A program made the translations under genes and the position numbers. The notes under the pieces are model-generated. The model saw only the letters and a list, made by a program, of their open reading frames with translations. It searched no databases and was not told the origin of the DNA. Below are positions 56,831 through 64,000 of a stretch of 64,000 bases of DNA, one piece after another. Position 1 is the stretch's first letter. Each line of letters starts with the position of its first letter. Origin of the DNA: Amborella trichopoda. Taxonomy: Eukaryota > Streptophyta > Magnoliopsida > Amborellales > Amborellaceae. The DNA is taken from contig NW_006499751.1 in the NCBI RefSeq assembly GCF_000471905.2, forward strand, positions 2,706,084 through 2,770,083, read 5' to 3'.

Positions 56831-57290
56831 TGCAGGCCCTTTTGACATCTCCTAAAGAAGGACACTCCCTTCTTATGGGATGAGGCGTGCCAAGCTGCAC
56901 TCAATGACATCAAGAAATACTTATTGAATCCTCCAGTTTTCTCTACATTGGTATTGAGAAGGCCTCTCATCATATATGTGACCGCTCTTAGTGAGTCACT
57001 CGAGGCACTCGTAGCGCAGAACAATGATGGAGGGAAAGAGACAGCGCTCTACTATCTCAGCTACAGAATGCAAGGGGCCGAGAAGAATTACCCTTTCATC
57101 GAGAAGATGTGCCTAGCCTTGATCTTTGCGGTACAAAAGCTCCGCGATTACTTGCTCGGTCACAAGGTCAAGCTAATCTCCAAGGCAGGCCCTGTCAAGT
57201 TCCTTATGACCCGGCCATGGACGTTTGGCCAAGTGGAAATTATTGCTGATGGAGTTCAACATTATGTATGTTCCATAGAAGGCAGTTAAA
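56831..57290 (+). pseudogene. Element 3 first RNase H, degenerate
   Basis: This follows RT without a gap: LLKKDTPFLWDEACQAAL, LIIYVTALSESLEALVAQ, ALYYLSYRMQGAEKNYPFIEK and LRDYLLGHKVKLISK. The active-site pattern of a standard Ty3/gypsy RNase H is already eroded here, as is common in Tat elements that rely on the second RNase H. Confidence 0.75.
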
Positions 57291-57812
57291 GGTCAAGCCC
57301 TAGTAGACTTCCTCGTGGCTCACCCAGTTCCTTCAGAATCTCCCCTATCGAGTGACCTCCCAAATGAAGAAGTTTTTTGTACGGTGCAAACTTAGCCATG
57401 GGAAATGTACTTTGAGTGAGCATTCCAGCCAGATAGAGGGAGCGCTGGAGTTGTGTTCTTAACTCTTGATGGCGGAATGATCCCTCTGTCCTTCTCACTT
57501 GCAGAGGCATTTTCTCATAACGAACTCGAGTATCAAGCCCTCATAATCAGACTGGAAATTGCTCAAGAGCTAGACCTGGAACACCTGAACATCTTCGATG
57601 ACTCTGAGCTGGTCATCCAGCAGCTTAAGGGGATTTATGATGTAAGGAAAGATACACTCAATCCTTATCATTACATGGCCAAATCCTACATGGCCCGGTT
57701 CAATGATTTCTCCCATAGTCATATCCCTAGAAGGCTAAACTCGCAGGTTAATGCACTCTTGAAGGTCGGTGCCACCATTCAATTGTCTTCATCAGGGCCC
57801 ACTCCAGTTTAG
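57291..57812 (+). pseudogene. Element 3 second RNase H (Tat-type aRNH), degenerate
   Basis: Starts with GQALVDFLVAHPVPSESP, then WEMYFE (the first acidic residue has moved from Asp to Glu with a stop next to it), NELEYQALIIRLEIAQ (Glu) and IFDDSELVIQQLKGIYD (Asp), and HIPRRLNSQVNAL. The order and spacing equal those of element 2 at 36521-37025. Confidence 0.75.
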
Positions 57813-59281
57813 GTAACTGAATGGAGACACATTGACTTAAGAGCTGAAATTGACGTAGATGACGAGAGGGATGTCTTCCCTGAATGCCCGCCTTACCCAT
57901 TTGGGGCACTCCTTGCAGCTAAGGATGTCGTTGAGGCAGAGCAAGAAATGTCCTAAGGAAAAGGATCCAAGGTCAAGGACCAGGAGCCCAAATTCTTAGA
58001 CCCAATGTGTGTGGAGGTTGAACAAGTAGAGGACTGGAGGGAGCCTATCCTGGACTTCATAAAGCATGGAAGGCTACCTTAGGATCGGGCGGAATGCAAT
58101 GGCATAAGACAGATGTCCACCAAGTACACCCTTCTCGATGGAGATGTCCTCTTTCGTCAGTCATTTGACATAATTCCCCTCAGAAGCGTCGATACACAAG
58201 TGGTAAGCAAAGAACTCAAAGAAGTGCACTCGGGTATCTGTGGGCTGCATCAGTTCGGCCCCAAGCTCTATGAACGCATACGCAGACTCGACTATTACTG
58301 GCCTTCCATGGTGGCTGACACCCAAAACTATGCCAAAAGATGATAGGCGTGCCAGATCCACTCAAGCCTTATTCATCGGAGCTTCTCCACTCTACAGTGA
58401 CATCGTGGCCCTTTTCCCAATGGGGTATGGACATTGTAGGACCCATCGATCCCCCTTCTACCTTGGGCCATGCTTTCATTCTGGCGTCGACATACTACTT
58501 TTCCAAGTGGGCTGAAGTGATCTCTCTCAAGCAAGTTCCAGGGACCGCAGTAGCCAACTTCGTGCGTCATCACATAATCTACTGATCCGGAGTTCCAGAC
58601 TAGATAATCTCTGATAATGGCCCTCGGTTCAGAAGCCATCATGTTGATCGCCTGGTCAACCAATTTGGCTTTGAGTGGAAGTACTCAACTATGTACTACC
58701 GTCGAGCCAATGGATTCACTGAGGCATTCAACAAAACTTTGTGCGGAGTGCTCCAACATTCATTTTCGAAATCAAAGAAGAATTGGCACGAGAAACTGCC
58801 CGAAGCTCTGTGGGCTTATCGCACCACCACTCGAAATGTTACAAACTCCACTCCTTATTCCCTGGTCTACGAAGGTAAAGCGGTCTTGCCCCTCGAGGTT
58901 CAAATACCCTCACTCCGTATCACTATACATCACGGACTGACTAAAAATGAGAGCATCAAGCTCCGTTACCCAGAGTTGGATGCCCTTGATGGAAAGAGAC
59001 TAGAGGCCCAGTAGAACCTCGAGCTCAATCAAGGAAGAATGAAGAGAGCCTTTGACAAGTCTGTCAAGGTTCACTCATTCGCTCGTGGGGATCTAGTTTT
59101 AGCAATCAAGAGACCGATTGTTATGCATGGGCGCCGCAAAGGAAAATTTGAGCCCAAATGGGAAGGTCCGTTCATAGTAAAAAAGGTCACGCCAAACGAG
59201 GCCTATGTACTAACAAACTCGGATGGAGGAGAGGCGATGCCCCTTATCAGTGGATGATACCTAAAGAAGTATTATCCTTGA
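57813..59281 (+). pseudogene. Element 3 integrase, degenerate
   Basis: The N-terminal part has VHSGICGLHQFG and YYWPSMVADTQNYAKR, followed by a disrupted zinc-binding CxxC (a stop replaces the first Cys, about 58340). The catalytic core reads WGMDIVGPIDPP (first Asp, about 58430), IISDNGPRF (second Asp) and RRANGFTEAFNKTL (Glu), with 35 residues between second Asp and Glu. The C-terminal part shows PEALWAYRTTTRN, YEGKAVLPLEVQ, MKRAFDKSVKV, KRPIVMHGRRKGKFEPKWEGPF and the end YLKKYYP with its stop at 59279-59281. Stops and one frameshift at about 58340. No chromodomain follows. Confidence 0.87.
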
Positions 59282-59470
59282 TGTATCCTAAAAGGCAGTA
59301 TGTATAGCAAGAAAAGAAGGAAATGGAAAGGAAGAACATCAAGCCAGTTCAAAAGAAGTTTGTTTCTTTCATTGCATTAAAAAGAGTTACAAGTTACAAT
59401 TAAAGTCCCATTACTAGGGAAGCTGCAAAGCTCTTGCATTTGAGGATAAGAGGACGGCCACAGGAAAAAA

Positions 59471-59585
59471 GAAACACTCTCCTCATGAAGAAGAAGCAAT
59501 CCCACCAAAGAAAGTTCTCCCTCATGAAGAAGAAGCAAACCCACCAAAGAAATGCTCTCCTCATGAAGAAGAAGCAAAACTACTT
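59471..59585 (+). repeat. CTCATGAAGAAGAAGCAA minisatellite
   Basis: Three units of about 40 bases with the core CTCATGAAGAAGAAGCAA and CCCACCAAAGAAA, directly after pol. Confidence 0.85.
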
Positions 59586-60948
59586 GGAGAAGTTAGCTCA
59601 CTGAAATGAGGGTTATAGGCAAAAAGAAGGATCCAACCATTTTCGAGTCAACTTTAATTCATCTGACGAGGCATGGCTGGTTTCCAAGGAACCAGCCCAC
59701 GATGGAACAACATGGACTTCACGGCTCTGCTAGAGGATTTGGCTTCCAACTGACCGCGGCAGCACAACCTTCTTGTTTGCCATCACTCTTGACCCCCACA
59801 AGACATCGTCGTCCATAATCATTGCCGCGCGTGACTCAACACCAGTGCAACCATCGTCGTGCGCAGCACAATGCCACATTCTACCATCACCACAGGAAAA
59901 CCAATGTCGTGTAAGACCATCGCCGCAACCAGCATGCTCCTGAACACGGCTATCGCCATATGTGGCCTAGGGACATGTGAAGGCGGCGCCGCATACGACT
60001 TAATGTCGTGCATGACCTTGACGTACCTCAGTCCCACCATCCCCAATTCCCAGAGGGCATTAACCCTTGTGTTTCTTCGGTTTCCCCAGCTACCTGCCCG
60101 AGGCGACCGTCCACTTTCTCCTCCCCCAACCCTTCAGTTTCCCATCGGGATTTCCCCTCCTCATCAGGGATCCGCTCCCGTCCACTGGGAAAACCCTGCC
60201 CCGCTTTTCACTCGCTGTCAGAATTAATGGAAAACCACAGGAATCCCTAGAAGGCATCCTTGAGACCCTGCGGACCTTCCTTCTCCTTACTCTTCCCACT
60301 TTTGTGAGTTCACCACCAACTCACCAGACAAACACGAAATGATGCTCCAATCCCTAGTTCTTGGCGGCAATAAGTCTAGGCCGGGGTGGGTCAAGCCCGA
60401 GACCCGAGAGGGCTTTCGTCGTACCCTTCACCCAGAGGGCTATCACTGCACACCTTCGTCAAGGGCCATCACCACGTGTATTCATCAAGGACATTACCAC
60501 ACATTACCAAGACGTCTTGGCTGCATGACATTAAAAGGCTTCACACAGGTCTCGAAGGCATGACTCTAAATACGAGTTCACATAAAAAAAAATGGGCATG
60601 GTGGACACCATGAGTAAAAATAACGAACGGGCATGGTCACAAAACCATGAGTGAGAGAGTTATGTGGAAAACAAAATCCAGGCACGGTGAAAACCCCAAA
60701 AGGGTAGCGTGAGTAAAAATACATGAAAAGGGTGGACATTACCATAGGTCATGGGTAAAAGATCCCAGAAGTTGGTGAAAATAGTCTTCATGACGCCACT
60801 TCCCCTGTTCAAGTGAAAACCCGCAAAAGGACGCTTCGACTGATAAGACAGGTCGACACACGACTACCGCTATCTTCAACTAGTCATAATCCTGGCTAAT
60901 GAAGTCTGCCTAAAGTCCTCAAAAGCCAGCATCCAATCACAACACCAC

Positions 60949-61735
60949 ATGGCTCATCAGGGAGTGAGAGCTGCATAAGATCTCCCAACCATCATGACTC
61001 GTCAGGGGGTAAGAGCCGCATAAGATCTCCCACGTTTCAACATGGCTCATCAAGGAGTGAGAGCGGCATAGGATCTCCCAACCATCATGGCTCATCAGGA
61101 GGTAAGAGCCTCATAAGATCCCCCACATTTCAACATGGCTCATCAGGTAGTGAGAGCCACATAAGATCTCCCAACCATCATGGCTCATCAGGGGGTGAGA
61201 GCTGCATAAGGTCCCCCACATTTCAACATGGCTCATCAGGAGTGAGGGCCATATAAGATATCGCAACCATCATGGCCCATCAGGGAGTGACAGCTGCATA
61301 AGGTCCCACATGTTTCAACATGGCTCATCAGGGAGTGAGAGCCGCATAAGATCTCCCAAAAATCATGGCTCATCAGGGGGTGAGAGCCGCATAAGATCCC
61401 CCACGTTTCAACATGCCTCATTACAGAGTGAGAGCCGCATAAGATCTCTCAATAATCATAGCTCATCAGGAGGTGAGAGCCGCATAAGATCCCCCACATT
61501 TCAACATGGCTCATTAGGGAGTGAGAGCCGCATAAGATCTCTCAACATACATGGCTCATCAGGGGGTGAGAGCAGCATAAGATCCCCCACATTTCAACAT
61601 GGCTCATCATGGAGTGAGAATCGCATAAGATCTCCCAACAATCATCGCTCATCAGGGGGTGAGAGCCACATAAGATCCCCCACGCTTCAACATGGCTCAT
61701 CAGGAAGTGAGAGATACATAAGATCTCCCCAATTC
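60949..61735 (+). repeat. Tandem array of 93-94-bp dimers (two 47-bp half-units)
   Basis: About eight and a half units. Each consists of two similar halves, CATGGCTCATCAGGGAGTGA...GATCTCCCAACCAT and CATGGCTCATCAGGGGGTGA...GATCCCCCACGTTTCAA. Over five units (61310-61756) the period is 93 bases and the plus strand stays open, encoding a 31-residue repeat with HGSSGGESRIRSP-like motifs. The open frame may simply follow from a stop-free unit whose length is a multiple of three. Confidence 0.9.
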
Positions 61736-62170
61736 AATAAGAACAAGAGTCTTTGAGGGTGAGGACAATGACCAAAAGATCCCTCCATAAATCCTAAGAA
61801 CCATCACTAAGGCAAGAAACTAATGAATCCAGGGTCTAACTCGCCACAGGCTTTAGGGTATGCCTTGCCAAAATTCCCTAACCTACATGGGACCAGACTT
61901 TCGGGACGAGTCAGAAGCCCCTGACTGAACCTCGCTAGACGGGACATAAAGAGATACCCTAAGCATCAAACGCAAACTTGGTGTAGCAGCGAACAATGTT
62001 GACCTAAGGTTCGTAGCATTTGGCCTTTAGAAAGGCATGATTCTGTCCGAGGAGGCCCTTACAAAAACCTCACGTTTCATAATCGCAACTAGTCCCTTGA
62101 GGGTGAGGACTTCGACAAGATCCCTCAAACTTCTCGAATGAATGTACTTCTCGATTCTCTCGAAGCACAA

Positions 62171-62187
62171 CATTCGGTGGGGCATGC
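62171..62187 (+). other. Probable polypurine tract of element 3
   Basis: CATTCGGTGGGGCATGC lies directly before the 3' LTR start and matches the motif at the same place in elements 1 and 2. The purine run itself is only GGTGGGG. Confidence 0.6.
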
Positions 62188-64000
62188 TGTTGGAAGATAT
62201 TTCTCATCAACATGGGGCCCCTACTCAATAAAGCCTAGCAAATGGTAGAAATTTCGACAGTCTCATAATAGCCCTAGAATCGGCCAAACATATTCATAAG
62301 GTCTCTCAAAAGTCTCCTATCAAGTTTCGTCGTAGTTCGACATGTCTAAGGCAATGCAAACTGATAAACAGTTCCAACAGAATCAGAGTCTAACACCTTG
62401 AAATGGCCCTTATAACTTAAGCTATATTTTTTGTGTTGCAAATATCTATAGGACCACCACCATTAGATCTAGTACAATAAAAAACCCCCAAGGGTCAAAT
62501 TTCAGCCTGAACGGACACTCCAGGAAGACGTTATAGGTAAAATAGTGAAAAGGGAGGGGTCACACGCTATTCCCATGCGGCCACCCTGCAACTCCACGCC
62601 ATGGAAGGGACAGTCATGGCCACTGAATTTTGAAGCTCATATCTCACCTTCCCAAGTCGGATAATGCTCAAATTTGGTGAGCATGTTCATCTAGTCAAGA
62701 CGAGCGATTCAATGTGGCACACCCCATGACGACACCCAAGCGCGTAGAAAAGCTAGAGAGAAGTTGCTGATCTGTGAAGAAAGAGCAGGAAAATTAGCAG
62801 CATCGTGCCTCGCTCGAGCAGCTAGCTCACGTCGCTCGCAAACCCGATCGTCACAAGACCAATTCCATCGTGGGTGTAAGGTCTCTGGCTATCACTGACC
62901 TGAACCCCGTGTGTGATGAAAAGGCAGATTCTACACACAAAGCTGACGTAGTGACTGTAAATTTTGTCGTCGAAATTCCAGATTTCGATCAAAATTCCAA
63001 AGTTGCAAAATCTTCGTTCGAGTAGAGAATCGAGTTACATTTGTTGCCCCGCTGTCGGAACGGCATGCTCAGTGTAATTCAGCGAAAAAATCACCGAAAA
63101 ACATCAAGGAATGAGTAAACTATCGATCCGAAGTTTCGAGATCCATTCAAATTTCAAGTCACATGATCATGCACTAAAAACACGATCCATGGCTCGAAGT
63201 TGATATCAAATCGATCGCCATGCCGAGCACTATAAGAAAACAATCATCTATGATCAACCGAGCATCAAAACGACCCCGGATCAGCCATGCAAGATCACAC
63301 AAGTTCAAGGGCAATATAGGGACTGTTATGGAATTCCATGAATTGCTAAGAAGGGGCAAATCTATCATTTTGCACCCTATTTTCTAATTTATTTTAAATC
63401 AATTTAATCTTAATTTCTGGTAATTAGGGTTTCTTTTGATCATCTACCCATCCTTGGAGTAAATTCTATATATACGTACCAGCATTGTACGCACTAGAGG
63501 ACTCAACCTTTCACAAAAGAGAGAGTTTTTACTTAATACAAGTTTCTCTTTCCTCAGAATTGTTGGGTCATGTTTGAGAGAGAGAGTGAGGTGAGAGAAA
63601 CTTTTGACCGGTACCCCTAAGTTCGAGGTAATTTTCTCTTTCTTTTCTTTTTTTCTTCTTCTCTCTCTCTTCTTTCCTCTCTTTCACCCTCCTTCTCTGT
63701 CTGAGTTCCTCGCAGGGGTCATGCACGGCAGTGGCAGTGTCGTGCATGCCTCCCCTGAGGTCACACAGGTCATGCATGACGGTGGCAGTGCCATGTCCGA
63801 CTGTCCTTCTCCTTTTGCTCTTCTATCTCCCTATCCTAGTGAGGCCTATAGATAGCACTGCCTATTGCCATCCACAAACGTAGCTTCAACGTCTTAGTGG
63901 AGAACCCCGACGACGGAACTTTCTGCCACCCGTAGGGGTCCTTTCCTATTGCGCGTCTAAAGTAGACGGCGATACCCTTTGCTGCCCGTTAGATACGTCG
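62188..64000 (+). mobile_element. 3' LTR of element 3, cut by the window edge
   Basis: Matches 48716-50530 from TGTTGGAAG on, including the TATA box at 63467-63474 and the ATGCACGG...CGTGCATG hairpin at about 63720. The remaining 0.9 kb of the LTR, with the splice-donor-like site, would lie beyond the window, as would the second half of element 2. Confidence 0.9.
63467..63474 (+). promoter_or_regulatory. TATA box of the 3' LTR of element 3
   Basis: TATATATA in AAATTCTATATATACG, the counterpart of 49999-50006. Confidence 0.55.

Larger units (their letters stand above)
59282..62170 (+). mobile_element. 3' region of element 3, non-coding with arrays
   Basis: 2.9 kb between integrase and polypurine tract. 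59282-59470 matches the stretch after pol in element 2. 60560-60830 matches the CCATG/CACGG block at 11710-12000 and 31360-31610. A 40-base minisatellite (59471-59585) and a 93-bp array (60949-61735) are specific to this element. No PMD frame is found on either strand; frames at 59859-60342 look accidental. Confidence 0.75.
48716..64000 (+). mobile_element. Element 3: plus-strand Tat-lineage element, 3' LTR incomplete at window edge
   Basis: Order: 5' LTR (48716-51468), primer site (51472), ORF1/gag (51558-55320), candidate intron end (55403-55450), a linker without protease, RT, RNase H, second RNase H and integrase (to 59281), 3' region with arrays (59282-62187), polypurine tract, and the first 1.8 kb of the 3' LTR (62188 on). 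It is inserted in element 2 in the opposite direction. Its LTRs are about 85% alike over the shared part, so it is old although younger than element 2. Confidence 0.9.

Noticed and set aside
59859..60342. Plus-strand frames of up to 122 codons as an extra ORF of element 3
   Set aside because: Overlapping frames without conservation in elements 1 and 2 and without known motifs.
60949..61735. CRISPR-like appearance of regular repeats
   Set aside because: Half-units are contiguous and similar throughout, with no unique spacers and no cas genes; the setting is a plant retrotransposon.

Overview
This window is plant intergenic heterochromatin made almost entirely of nested LTR retrotransposons. 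I see no host gene, tRNA, rRNA or bacterial feature. The coding remnants belong to the Ty3/gypsy Tat lineage. The signs are a second, archaeal-type-like RNase H after the usual one, an integrase without a chromodomain, LTRs of about 3 kb, very long 3' regions, and an antisense plant mobile domain (PMD) frame. That points to a land plant, probably a flowering plant with a large genome; the species cannot be named. LTR pairs look roughly 85% identical by eye, and every reading frame carries stops and frameshifts, so the elements are old and inactive.

Layout. 1-726 is a pyrimidine-rich low-complexity tract. 727-2610 is a truncated LTR plus 3' region in minus orientation, about 95% like 8271-10152. 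2611-5456 looks like a diverged plus-strand LTR followed by a T/C-rich leader. Element 1 (5462-26934, minus strand) is complete from LTR to LTR with matching CCATA target duplications. It keeps gag and a protease domain, has no reverse transcriptase, RNase H or integrase, and carries an antisense PMD pseudogene (14602-17700) downstream of its own TATA box. A short LTR lies inside its 3' region (10338-11691). Element 2 (27372-48715 and beyond, minus strand) has its 3' LTR, 3' region, integrase, two RNase H domains and RT. It is split by two later insertions. The first is a non-coding LTR element (37833-47671, plus strand, ATCAT duplications, initiator-tRNA-type primer site) inside the RT domain. 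The second is element 3 (48716 to beyond 64000, plus strand), a Tat element with 5' LTR, primer site, gag, RT, RNase H, integrase, a 3' region with a 93-bp tandem array, and the first 1.8 kb of its 3' LTR.

How the parts relate. Each Tat element would make an LTR-driven RNA coding for a Gag with unusual zinc-knuckle-like motifs and a Pol. Three regulatory-looking features recur across copies. A GTAAGT/GTGAGT splice donor sits at one LTR position in all six LTRs where that region is present. A branch-site/polypyrimidine/CAG acceptor lies between gag and pol in elements 1 and 3. The 3' region of elements 1 and 2 holds an array of motifs that, in the genomic RNA, are complementary to the primer binding site. 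These three, the antisense PMD unit and the hairpin arrays in the LTRs are the observations most worth following up.
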